Shown: piece after piece, positions 43,149 to 51,927 of the stretch
Numbering within the stretch: the stretch's first letter is position 1
Layout of the letters: every line of letters begins with the position of its first letter
Assembly (NCBI RefSeq): GCF_018128965.1
Contig: NZ_JAAEDH010000028.1
Coordinates: 1 to 51,927 of the forward strand
DNA length: 51,927 nucleotides
Direction: 5' to 3'
Source of the DNA: Plastoroseomonas arctica
Lineage (GTDB): Bacteria > Pseudomonadota > Alphaproteobacteria > Acetobacterales > Acetobacteraceae
Translations under genes and position numbers: made by a program
The notes under the pieces: model-generated
The model's database searches: none
Seen by the model: the letters and a program-made list of their open reading frames with translations, nothing else
What the model was told of the DNA's origin: nothing

Positions 43149-44543
43149 ATGACGGAACAGCTGGATGCGGTGCTCGCGCGCCTCGACGCCAACCTCGATG
43201 CCGCGCGCGAGCGGCTATTCGCCCTGCTGCGGATCCCCAGCATCAGCGCGCCGCCGGCCCATGCCGGCGATTGCCGCGCCGCCGCCGAATGGCTCCGCGC
43301 CGAATTCGCAGGCATGGGGTTCACTGCGACGGTGCATGAGACGGGCGGGCACCCGGCCCTCGTCGCGCATCACCCCGGGCCCGGCGGTGCCGTGCCGCAC
43401 GTGCTGTTGTACGGCCACTACGACGTACAGCCCGCCGATCCGCTGGAGCTCTGGACCAGCGCGCCGTTCGAGCCGGTGCTGGTCGATGGCCCGCACGGCC
43501 CGCGCATCCGCGCCCGCGGCGCCGTCGACGATAAGGGCCAGGTGATGATGTGGGTCGAGGCGCTGCGGGCCTGGCACACCGTCGCCGGCTGGCCGCCCGT
43601 CGCCGTTACGGTGCTGATCGAGGGCGAGGAGGAGGTCGGCAGCGACAACCTCGATGCCTTCGTCGCCGCCAATCGGGAGCTGCTGCGCTCCGACGTCGCG
43701 ATCATCAGCGACACCGGCATGTGGGACATCGACACGCCCGCAATCACCACGCGGCTGCGCGGCCTGGTCTATGCGCAGATCGACGTGAAGGCCGCCGCGC
43801 GCGACCTCCATTCCGGCCTGTTCGGCGGCTCCGCGCTCAACCCGATCAATCTGCTGACCAGCATCCTCGGCGCGCTGCGCACGCCGGATGGGCGCGTGAC
43901 CATGGATGGCTTTTACGACGGCGTCGCCGACCTACCGCCCACGCTCGCCGCGCAATGGCAGGGGCTGGATTTCAGCGAGGCGGAATTCCTCGGCAGCGTC
44001 GGGCTTTCGGTGCCGGCGGGCGAGCCCGGCCGCACGCCGCTGGAACGCATGTGGGCGCGGCCGACCTGCGACATCAACGGCATCTGGGGCGGCTACATGG
44101 GCGCCGGCTCCAAGACGGTGATCCCGTCCGAGGCGCATGCGAAGCTGTCCTTCCGGCTGGTTCCCGGCCAGGACCCCGCGCGCATCGCTGGTTTGCTGCG
44201 CGCGTTCGTCGCTGCGCGCCTTCCGGCGGATGCGCAGGCCACCGTCACCATCCTCGGCGAGGCCCCCGGCATGGAGGTCGATCTCGACAATCCTGCGATT
44301 GCCGCGGCCACGGACATCCTGGCGGAGGAGTTCGGCCGCGCCGCCGTGCTCTGCGGCAGCGGCGGCTCCATCCCCGTTGTAGAGAGCCTTCGACGCCTGC
44401 TCGGAATCGACACGCTGCTGATGGGCTTCGGCCTCGATGACGACCAGGTGCACAGCCCTGACGAAAAGTTCGAACTGCGCTGCTTCCATCGCGGCATGCG
44501 CAGCCATGCGCGGCTTCTGGATCGCCTGGCACGACGGACTTGA
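43149..44543 (+). CDS. M20-family metallopeptidase (dipeptidase-like)
   Basis: A 464-aa zinc amidohydrolase of the M20/M25/M40 family. The metal-binding motif is LLYGHYDVQP (His90, Asp92), with bridging Asp in RGAVDDKGQ and catalytic Glu in IEGEEEVGS. A dimerisation domain follows and the typical CGSGGSIP near the C-terminus is present. Such enzymes cleave dipeptides or acylated amino acids. No signal peptide. Its stop overlaps the TTG start of the next gene (TTGA). Confidence 0.94.
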   Translation: MTEQLDAVLARLDANLDAARERLFALLRIPSISAPPAHAGDCRAAAEWLRAEFAGMGFTATVHETGGHPALVAHHPGPGGAVPHVLLYGHYDVQPADPLELWTSAPFEPVLVDGPHGPRIRARGAVDDKGQVMMWVEALRAWHTVAGWPPVAVTVLIEGEEEVGSDNLDAFVAANRELLRSDVAIISDTGMWDIDTPAITTRLRGLVYAQIDVKAAARDLHSGLFGGSALNPINLLTSILGALRTPDGRVTMDGFYDGVADLPPTLAAQWQGLDFSEAEFLGSVGLSVPAGEPGRTPLERMWARPTCDINGIWGGYMGAGSKTVIPSEAHAKLSFRLVPGQDPARIAGLLRAFVAARLPADAQATVTILGEAPGMEVDLDNPAIAAATDILAEEFGRAAVLCGSGGSIPVVESLRRLLGIDTLLMGFGLDDDQVHSPDEKFELRCFHRGMRSHARLLDRLARRT

Positions 44544-45715
44544 CCGCGCTTCCATCACACCGCCGGCTCGCCCTGATCCTGGGCGGGCTGGCGGCCATGG
44601 GGCCGCTCGCGATCGACACCTACCTGCCGGCGTTTCCCGCCATCGCGCTGTCGCTCGGCACCGACGCCGCGCGCATGCAGGGCACGCTCGCCGCCTATTT
44701 CGCCGGGCTTGCGCTCGGCCAGGCGGCGATGGGGCCGGCGAGCGATCGCTTCGGCCGGCGCTGGCCGCTGCTGGCGGGGCTCGCGCTGTTCGCGATCGCG
44801 TCGCTCGGCTGCGCGCTGGCCACCTCGGTGGACCAGCTCACCCTGCTGCGCTTCGCCCAATCGCTGGGCGGCTGCGCCGGCATGGTGATCGCGCGCGCCG
44901 TGGTGCGCGATGTCGCGCAGGAACAGGCGGCGGTGCGGCTGATGGCGCGCCTGATGCTGGTGATGGGGCTGGCGCCGATCCTCGCGCCATTGCTGGGCGG
45001 TTGGCTGCTCAGCGTGATGGGGTGGCGCGGGATCTTCGCCACGCTCGCCGCCTATGCGGCCGCGATGGCCTGCGTCGTGTGGTTCCTGCTGCCCGAGACC
45101 CTGCCGGTGGAGCGGCGCCGGCGCGACTCCATGATGGGCATCCTGCGCGTCTACGGCCAGCTTCTCGCCGACCGTCGCTTCATGGGACCGGCGCTGGCCG
45201 GCGCACTCTGCCTGGGCGGGATGTTCGCCTACATCGCCAGCTCGCCCTTCGTGATGATGGAGCTCCACGGCCTCTCGCCCAGCGTCTACGCCATGGTGTT
45301 CGGCGCCAACGCCGCGGGTCTGATCCTGATGTCGCAGGTCAACGCCTGGGCCACGCGGCACGTGTCACCGGCGCGGCTGCTGCGCATCGCCCTGCTGGTC
45401 CCATTGGCGGGCGGCGTCCTGCTGCTCATCGGCGCGGCTATCGGGCCTGGCGGCCTCGTCTTCCTGCTGCCCGGCCTGGCGCTGAGCATCGCCGCACTCG
45501 GCGCGATCCTGCCGCTCTCGGCGGCGATCGCCATGCAGCCGCACGGGCGCGTGGCCGGCAGCGCTTCGGCCCTGCTCGGCACCTTGCAGTTCTCGTTGGG
45601 CGCCGTGGCCGGCGCGCTGACCGGGCTGCTGCATGACGGCACCGCGCTGCCGATGGCGGTGGTCGTCGCCTGTGGTAGCCTCGGTGGCTTCCTCGCCTAT
45701 CGCGTCTTGCGCTGA
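44540..45715 (+). CDS. Bcr/CflA-family multidrug efflux MFS transporter
   Basis: A 391-aa drug:H+ antiporter with twelve predicted helices. Family-specific segments are AIDTYLPAFPAIA in helix 1, QAAMGPASDRFGRRWPLL (motif A), and GGCAGMVIARAVVRD. The start is TTG at 44540, overlapping the peptidase stop, so translation is coupled. Putative substrates include small hydrophobic antibiotics or peptides. The end overlaps the convergent ThDP enzyme gene by 19 bp. Confidence 0.93.
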   Translation: MTALPSHRRLALILGGLAAMGPLAIDTYLPAFPAIALSLGTDAARMQGTLAAYFAGLALGQAAMGPASDRFGRRWPLLAGLALFAIASLGCALATSVDQLTLLRFAQSLGGCAGMVIARAVVRDVAQEQAAVRLMARLMLVMGLAPILAPLLGGWLLSVMGWRGIFATLAAYAAAMACVVWFLLPETLPVERRRRDSMMGILRVYGQLLADRRFMGPALAGALCLGGMFAYIASSPFVMMELHGLSPSVYAMVFGANAAGLILMSQVNAWATRHVSPARLLRIALLVPLAGGVLLLIGAAIGPGGLVFLLPGLALSIAALGAILPLSAAIAMQPHGRVAGSASALLGTLQFSLGAVAGALTGLLHDGTALPMAVVVACGSLGGFLAYRVLR

Positions 45716-47382
45716 GCGGCACGCTCCGCGTGCTTGCCCATGTTCGAGTAGGGCGCATAAGGCGGATGTTCGCCGATCGCGATCATGTCGACCTCGACGA
45801 GTGACGGGCCGGGTGTGGCCAAAGCGCGCGCCACGGTCGCGCCGAAATCCTCGCCGGCATCGACGCGATAGGCGCGGATGCCCGCAAGCGCGGCGAGCTT
45901 CTGCAGATCCGGCCCGACCAGCTGGTCGGCGAAGCGGCGCCCATCGACCACGGCATCCTGGATGTGGCGGATGACGCCGTAGCCGCGATCATTCATCACC
46001 ACGATGCAGAGGTCCGGGTTCTCCTGCGCCGCAGTCCAAAGCTCCGTCTGGTTGAGCGCGAAGCCGCCATCGCCCACCATCGCCACCGTCTTGCGCCCGG
46101 TCGCTGCCAGCGCGGCGCCAATGGCCAGCGGCAGGCCGGGCCCGATTGCCGCACCCACCGGGTGCACCCCGTCATGCGGGCCGTAGAGGGGCATGATGCG
46201 ATTGCCCCAGCTGGAGTTGTTGATGGTGATGTCGCGCACCCAGACGCCGTCGCGCGGCAGCGCCGCCCGCATCTGGTCGGCGAAATCGGCGTAGGGGCCG
46301 AGCGTGGCGCGATACTCCTCCCCGGCGCGGCGCTTCGTCTCCGCGAATTCCGCGGCGAAGGCCGGCGCGACGGCCATGCGTCCGGCGAGGCGCTTCGCCA
46401 GGCCCTCGGCGACCAGGCCTGTATCGCCATGGAGGAACAGGCTCGAGGCGTAGGTGCGGCCTTCGGCGGCGGGGTCCACATCGGCCTGGATGAGCGTGGC
46501 CGGCAGCTTCAGGGAAAAATCCCCGGTTTCATGCCCGCGCAGGCGGGAGCCGAGCACCAGCATCGCATCGACGCCGGCATAGAAATCCTGGATGCGCGGC
46601 GAGCCGTTGCCGTGCAGCGCGCCGAAGCTCATCGGGTGGTCCTCCGCGACCGTGCCGCGCCCGTTCCAGGAGGAGACGGCGCCAAACCCCAGCGCCATGA
46701 GCTGCGCCACCGCATCGCCCGCGCGCTTCGCGCCATTGCCGAGCCACAGCATGGGCCGCGTCGCGCGGCTGAGGATTTCGGCGGCCTCATCGAGTGCGGC
46801 CTCGGAAGGCGGCAGCGGCGGCGGCACCGGCAGCACCAGCGTGTCGAGCGAGGCCGGGCGCGCGATCTCCGCCCGCTGCAGGTCGATCGGGATCTCGACC
46901 GAGACCGGCCCCATCGGCGGCGTCAGCGCCTCGGTCGCGGCGCGCACCAGCACACCGTAGGCCTCGGCCGCGCTGCGCACCCGATGCGCGGCCTTGCCCA
47001 CGGCCGCGAGCATCGCGGTCTGGCCCGGGACGTCATGCACCGTGCCGGTATCGCGGTCGATGAAGCGCGTCGCCGTCTGGCCCGTGATGTGCAGCACCGG
47101 CGATCCCGCGAAGCGCGCCTCGACCAGGCCGGGCACCGCATTGGCGGCCCCCGGCCCGGTCGAGGAGAAGATCACGCCCAGCCCGCCGGAGACGCGCGCA
47201 TAGCCATCCGCCATATGCGCGCCGCCCATCTCGCCGCGCGCCATGACGAAGCGCAGCGCGTTGCGGCGCGCGAGGGCGTCCAGCATGGGGATGTTGTGCA
47301 CGGAGACGATGCCGAAGGCGGTGGTGACGCCGATGCGCGACAGGAACTCGGCGACGAGGTCGCCGACGGTATAGGGGGTCAT
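45697..47382 (-). CDS. Thiamine-diphosphate enzyme, acetolactate-synthase-like
   Basis: A 561-aa ThDP-dependent enzyme with the usual three domains. Catalytic Glu51 is in ARGEMGGAHMADGYAR and the ThDP motif is GDGGFALNQ...VVMND. It resembles acetolactate synthase large subunits and benzoylformate decarboxylase-like proteins. No ilvN small subunit is adjacent, so a biosynthetic IlvB is unlikely; a catabolic 2-oxoacid decarboxylase or carboligase is more plausible. Monocistronic. Confidence 0.92.
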   Translation of the reverse strand: MTPYTVGDLVAEFLSRIGVTTAFGIVSVHNIPMLDALARRNALRFVMARGEMGGAHMADGYARVSGGLGVIFSSTGPGAANAVPGLVEARFAGSPVLHITGQTATRFIDRDTGTVHDVPGQTAMLAAVGKAAHRVRSAAEAYGVLVRAATEALTPPMGPVSVEIPIDLQRAEIARPASLDTLVLPVPPPLPPSEAALDEAAEILSRATRPMLWLGNGAKRAGDAVAQLMALGFGAVSSWNGRGTVAEDHPMSFGALHGNGSPRIQDFYAGVDAMLVLGSRLRGHETGDFSLKLPATLIQADVDPAAEGRTYASSLFLHGDTGLVAEGLAKRLAGRMAVAPAFAAEFAETKRRAGEEYRATLGPYADFADQMRAALPRDGVWVRDITINNSSWGNRIMPLYGPHDGVHPVGAAIGPGLPLAIGAALAATGRKTVAMVGDGGFALNQTELWTAAQENPDLCIVVMNDRGYGVIRHIQDAVVDGRRFADQLVGPDLQKLAALAGIRAYRVDAGEDFGATVARALATPGPSLVEVDMIAIGEHPPYAPYSNMGKHAERAAQRKTR

Positions 47383-47437
47383 GCGCGTTCCTCCGGTTTT
47401 TCCTCATCCTGGCACGGCTGCGCCGCACGTCCAGGCG

Positions 47438-48097
47438 TCAGCCGGTGCTGCGCATCGCCCGGATGGTGGCATCGAGTGCGGCGGGATCCGGCTCCCGCCA
47501 TTGAGCCGCGACGTCGAGTGCCGCGGCCAGGCGCGCCTTGTAGGTGGCGCGCAGGATTTCATGGGCGCCGAACTGCGTCAGGTGATGGGTCAGGAACTGG
47601 GTGTCGAGCAGCGTGAAGCCACCCAGCGACAGTCGCGCGACGAGATGCACGAGCGCGACCTTCGAGGCGTCCCGCACGCGGGAGAACATGCTCTCGCCGA
47701 AGAAGGCGCCGCCGAGGGCCACGCCATAGAGGCCGCCGACCAGCGTGGCGCCTTCCCAGCATTCGACGGAGTGCGCGACGCCATCCTCGTGCAACGCGAG
47801 GAACAGCCGGGTGATCTCGGGGTTGATCCAGGTATCGCCGCGCCCCTCCGCGGGTTCCGCGCAGCCGGCGAGCGTGGCGGCGAAATCGACGTCGCTGGTG
47901 ACACGGAAGCGCTGTGACAGCGCGGTGCGCGCGAGGCGGCGCGGCAGGTGGAATCCCTCGATCGGCAGCACGCCGCGCAGCGCCGGGTCGAGCCAGTGCA
48001 GCCGCGCCGCGTCGCGGCTTTCCGCCATGGGGAACAGCCCCGCCTGGTAGGCGCGGATGACCAGCTCCGGCGTGATCTCGATCTGGCGGCGGCTCAG
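47438..48097 (-). CDS. aat: Leucyl/phenylalanyl-tRNA--protein transferase (proposed CTG start)
   Basis: Transfers Leu or Phe from tRNA to proteins with N-terminal Arg or Lys, marking them for ClpS/ClpAP degradation. About 219 aa. Signatures: [64 protein letters not shown] and DTQFLTHHL. The frame upstream becomes proline/arginine-rich shadow of the lrp gene, with no usable ATG/GTG/TTG near the conserved N-terminus. A CTG at 48097 gives (M)[11 protein letters not shown], like homologues, and has GAGGAGG about six bases upstream, inside the end of the lrp gene. I take CTG as the start. Confidence 0.93.
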   Translation of the reverse strand: MSRRQIEITPELVIRAYQAGLFPMAESRDAARLHWLDPALRGVLPIEGFHLPRRLARTALSQRFRVTSDVDFAATLAGCAEPAEGRGDTWINPEITRLFLALHEDGVAHSVECWEGATLVGGLYGVALGGAFFGESMFSRVRDASKVALVHLVARLSLGGFTLLDTQFLTHHLTQFGAHEILRATYKARLAAALDVAAQWREPDPAALDATIRAMRSTG

Positions 48098-48098
48098 C

Positions 48099-48566
48099 CT
48101 ATTCCTCCTCTGTGGCGGGGGCGACGGGGAGCAGCGCGGTCTCCTTCTCGGTGGCGATCGCGATGAGGGATTCGAGGCGCTCGACCGAGGGCTGGGCGCG
48201 CAGCTCCTCGTCGAGGAAGGCCTCAAGCGCGGCGAGGTCGGCGACCCGCAGCTTGAGCAGGAAGTGCCATGGCCCGGTGATGCGGTGGCATTCCAGAACG
48301 TGCTCGTGCCGCGACATCGCGCGGCGGAAGGCGGCGTCGTCGCGCCCGGGGCGCAGGGCGACGAAGACGAAGCCGAGCAGCGGGCAACCGACCTGCGCCG
48401 GGTCGAGGTCGGCGCGCCAGCTGCGCACGACGCCCCGCTCCTCCAGGCGCTTCACGCGCTCGGCGGTGGCGGAGACGGAAAGCCCCGAGACCTTGGCCAA
48501 CTCGGCGAGGCCGGCGCTGCCATCCTGCTGCAGGGCGATGGCGATGTTCCGGTCGATCTCATCCAT
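48099..48566 (-). CDS. Lrp/AsnC-family transcriptional regulator
   Basis: A 155-aa regulator. N-terminal HTH ([16 protein letters not shown], then [28 protein letters not shown]) and a C-terminal RAM/AsnC ligand domain ([27 protein letters not shown]). It responds to amino acids or similar metabolites in its family. It is upstream of aat, and its final GAGGAGGAA supplies the aat ribosome binding site, so the two are expected to be co-expressed. Confidence 0.93.
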   Translation of the reverse strand: MDEIDRNIAIALQQDGSAGLAELAKVSGLSVSATAERVKRLEERGVVRSWRADLDPAQVGCPLLGFVFVALRPGRDDAAFRRAMSRHEHVLECHRITGPWHFLLKLRVADLAALEAFLDEELRAQPSVERLESLIAIATEKETALLPVAPATEEE

Positions 48567-48584
48567 CGCCGTAGAATATCCGGT

Positions 48585-49079
48585 CTAGGCGACAATTTCC
48601 AGTGAAGAGGCGCCCATGGCGAGGAGGCGCCGCAGATCGGGCCGGGAAAGCGCCACGCAGCCCGCCGTCGGCGCGTAGTCGGGGCGGGCGATGTGGAGGA
48701 AGATCGCGCTGCCACGATGGCGCACCACCGGCGTGTCGTTCCATCCCAGCACCCCGATCAGGTCATACAGCGCATCCTCGCGCCAGAGGTGTTCGTGCCG
48801 CGCCGGATGCGGCAGCGTGACCTGGCGGTTGTAGTCGGCGTGGAACGGGTCGTCGCACCAGCCATCCTCGGGGGCGAGCGGCGCGCGCGGCAGGCGCCCG
48901 TCCGGCGGCGCGATGCGGTCGGCGCGGTAGAGCAGGCGGCGGATCGGCAGCAGGCCGGCCGGCGTCGCCTCGTCGCCCTCCTGCTTGACGGCGCGGATGC
49001 CCGCGGCACCGAGGGCGCAACGGAAGCTGGCATCCTCGAAGGTGACGCGGCCCTCAGGTGTGACACGTGCGCTCGTCAT
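48585..49079 (-). CDS. L,D-transpeptidase family (YkuD) protein
   Basis: A 164-aa compact YkuD-domain protein. The catalytic motif HIARPDYAPTAGCVAL has His129 and Cys141, the HX14-17(S/T)HGC-type pattern in its cytoplasmic-like short form. No signal peptide is visible, as in many alphaproteobacterial YkuD proteins of this size. It may cross-link or edit peptidoglycan if exported by an unrecognised route. It starts at ATG 49079, 22 bp after the cytochrome gene. Confidence 0.88.
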   Translation of the reverse strand: MTSARVTPEGRVTFEDASFRCALGAAGIRAVKQEGDEATPAGLLPIRRLLYRADRIAPPDGRLPRAPLAPEDGWCDDPFHADYNRQVTLPHPARHEHLWREDALYDLIGVLGWNDTPVVRHRGSAIFLHIARPDYAPTAGCVALSRPDLRRLLAMGASSLEIVA

Positions 49080-49101
49080 GGGGCGCGCCTCTGCGCGACG
49101 C

Positions 49102-49638
49102 TCATCGCCGCGCCTGCACGAAGTCCCAGAAGCCGAAGCTGAAATCCTGCTGCGCGCGGGTGACGAGGTGGCAGGTGAAGCACGCCTCGACCGGGCCATT
49201 GTTGCGGCTGCCATCGCCGTTGAAGCGCGCGTATTCCCATTCGCCGTTGCGCAAGGTGGGCGGGTATCCCTCGCCCCAGCCGCGGTTGCGTTGCTGCGCG
49301 GCGATGGCGATCCAGCCCGGCTCGGGGATGAAGCGGCCCACCGAGTCGCGCAGCGGCGTGCCATCTGCATCCAGGCGCGCGCGCTGGTCCGCCATGATGA
49401 GGAAGGTGCCGTCCGGCAGCGGCTGGGCGGGCCGCGCCGCGGCGAAGGCCTCGGGATTTACGTAGATGGTGCGGATGATCCGTCGCGCGGCGCTGTCGAC
49501 CGTGATGGTGCGGATGAAGCGCGCCTGCCAGTCGGCCGGCAGCACGATGTTGTGCGGCCCTGGCCTGTAGGGCGTCTGCGCCATGGCGCCGGCGCCGAGG
49601 GCCAGCAGGACCACGGCCGCCAGCAGCGAGCGCGTCAC
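49102..49638 (-). CDS. Cytochrome P460-family protein
   Basis: A 178-aa secreted c-type haem protein. The Sec signal is [16 protein letters not shown]. The haem motif CFTCH (153-157) is near the C-terminus. The body has [18 protein letters not shown] and [11 protein letters not shown], typical of cytochrome P460/c'-beta proteins, which oxidise hydroxylamine or bind nitric oxide. Whether the Lys crosslink of true P460 exists cannot be judged. The start is GTG at 49638, overlapping the GST stop (GTGA). Confidence 0.85.
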   Translation of the reverse strand: MTRSLLAAVVLLALGAGAMAQTPYRPGPHNIVLPADWQARFIRTITVDSAARRIIRTIYVNPEAFAAARPAQPLPDGTFLIMADQRARLDADGTPLRDSVGRFIPEPGWIAIAAQQRNRGWGEGYPPTLRNGEWEYARFNGDGSRNNGPVEACFTCHLVTRAQQDFSFGFWDFVQARR

Positions 49639-50333
49639 GCCGCGTCGCTCGCCGTCGTCGCGCGCGCCGCGCCGCCATAGGCGTCGAGCATCCGCTCGCG
49701 CCAGGCGTGGACGGCGTCGCTCGGCTCCAGCAGCGGGAAGTCGCTGACGCAGCGCGCCCATTGGAACGCGCCGAACACGCTGTGGTCGGCATAGTTCGGC
49801 GCGTCACCGCCGAGGAAGGGAAAATCCTTCAGCGTGGTGCGCAGCGGGTAGAGCGCGCGGCGGAATTCCACGACGCGTGTCTCGCGCCCGGCGGTGACCT
49901 CGGCGAGCGGCTTGCCGAAGCGCTTCTCGCGCGAGGCGATGAAGTAGTCGCGGTCCACCGGGTCCAGATGCGCGGGAATGTCGGCGACGATCATCGTGAC
50001 CAGACCGGCCTGCACCACGCTCTCCGCCCAGTTGCCGATCATGCGGCACATGGAGCGGCCGCCCGGGCCGCCGAACAGCGAGGGCGCGTCGGGGTAGGTG
50101 TCCTCGAGATATTCCGCGATGGCCCAGCTGTCGGCGACGCTGCGCTCGCCATCGACCAGCACCGGCACCTTCTCCGACTTCGCGAAGGCGATCGCTTCCG
50201 TCTGGGTGAAGCGCCACGGCACCGTCTCGAAGGCGAGGCCCTTGTGCACCAGGGCCAGGCGCGTGCGCCAGCAATAGGGGCTGAACACCCGGGCGGGGTC
50301 GGTGCCGCAGAGTTCGTAGAGCTGGCGGGGCAT
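49635..50333 (-). CDS. Glutathione S-transferase family protein
   Basis: A 232-aa cytosolic GST-fold protein. The N-terminal thioredoxin-like domain ([43 protein letters not shown], with the conserved cis-Pro in VPVL and ADS for glutathione) is followed by a helical domain with the N-capping region [18 protein letters not shown] precedes the ATG at 50333. First gene of a GST/cytochrome P460/L,D-transpeptidase run. Substrate unknown. Divergent from glpK. Confidence 0.93.
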   Translation of the reverse strand: MPRQLYELCGTDPARVFSPYCWRTRLALVHKGLAFETVPWRFTQTEAIAFAKSEKVPVLVDGERSVADSWAIAEYLEDTYPDAPSLFGGPGGRSMCRMIGNWAESVVQAGLVTMIVADIPAHLDPVDRDYFIASREKRFGKPLAEVTAGRETRVVEFRRALYPLRTTLKDFPFLGGDAPNYADHSVFGAFQWARCVSDFPLLEPSDAVHAWRERMLDAYGGAARATTASDAA

Positions 50334-50387
50334 GGTGGGTTCCTCCTGCGGCGTAGTATCCTCGCCCCCGAGGCTGGAGGCCAGGGC

Positions 50388-51880
<1,493 letters not shown>

Positions 51881-51884
<4 letters not shown>

Positions 51885-51927
51885 AGCGCGTGGGTGGGCC
51901 GAGCGTGCCCGTGGTCGGCGGCCGGCC
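51881..51927 (+). CDS. Start of a downstream gene, partial at right edge
   Basis: An ATG overlaps the glpK stop (ATGA), the same coupling used elsewhere in the window. The visible 15 codons read [15 protein letters not shown]. Too short to assign. A FAD-dependent glycerol-3-phosphate dehydrogenase would make metabolic sense, but nothing in these residues shows it. Confidence 0.35.

Noticed and set aside
45697-47382. Biosynthetic acetolactate synthase (ilvB)
   Set aside because: No small regulatory subunit or other ilv gene is adjacent, and the sequence resembles the broader ThDP family; only the general class is claimed.

Overview
The window is very GC-rich, with tightly packed genes that often overlap by 4 bp (ATGA or GTGA junctions) and frequent GTG and TTG starts. 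The gene content fits an environmental alphaproteobacterium. GluQRS, an MmcB-type DNA-repair nuclease, an orphan Bug binding protein, hydantoinase genes and many acyl-CoA and hydroxyacid enzymes point to the Acetobacteraceae (Roseomonas-like). That placement is inference; no rRNA or other taxonomic marker is present. I see no tRNA, rRNA, CRISPR array, prophage or transposase.

Left third (1-13 kb): an RND efflux outer-membrane factor and its adaptor, the latter cut by the left edge; a GGDEF diguanylate cyclase with an intact I-site; a large protein I cannot assign; a small secreted protein; an HNH endonuclease; a carboxylesterase-like hydrolase; gluQRS; an AT-richer OmpA-like gene; a NUDIX protein; an Atm1-type ABC exporter; and rpmB. 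Middle (13-25 kb): a methyltransferase that appears to start at CTG, hyuB-hyuA, an SMP-30 lactonase-like protein, a fasciclin lipoprotein, lutB-lutC without lutA, a coupled Smr/XRE/2-hydroxyacid dehydrogenase run, a lipoprotein, mmcB and a Bug receptor.

Right half (26-52 kb) is mostly acyl-CoA and organic-acid metabolism. A six-gene overlapping operon (CoA-transferase, two acyl-CoA dehydrogenases, crotonase, SDR, DUF188 protein) occupies 25.9-31.3 kb. A MATE pump and a TetR regulator follow, with overlapping divergent promoters between them. Next is a four-gene operon at 33.6-36.8 kb (SDR, ACAD10/11-like protein, APH-type kinase, DUF6285-sized protein) whose content and order match the kinase-and-elimination logic of the levulinate (Lva) pathway for 4-hydroxyacyl-CoA. 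Divergent from it run an SDR, a 2-hydroxyacid dehydrogenase and an MFS carrier. Then come an M35-like metallopeptidase, an ECHDC3-like crotonase with an AMP-forming acyl-CoA ligase, an M20 peptidase and a Bcr/CflA pump, a ThDP enzyme, aat with an Lrp regulator, an L,D-transpeptidase, a cytochrome P460, a GST and glpK.

The most unusual feature is a dispersed palindromic repeat family. Two copies embed a gene's TGA stop codon inside a GGGGGAA...TTCCCCC palindrome (lutB and hyuB). One pair forms a perfect 40-bp inverted repeat between lutB and lutC. A GC-richer relative forms a composite element of similar size upstream of rpmB. Also notable are two genes whose best start is a CTG codon with a good ribosome binding site.
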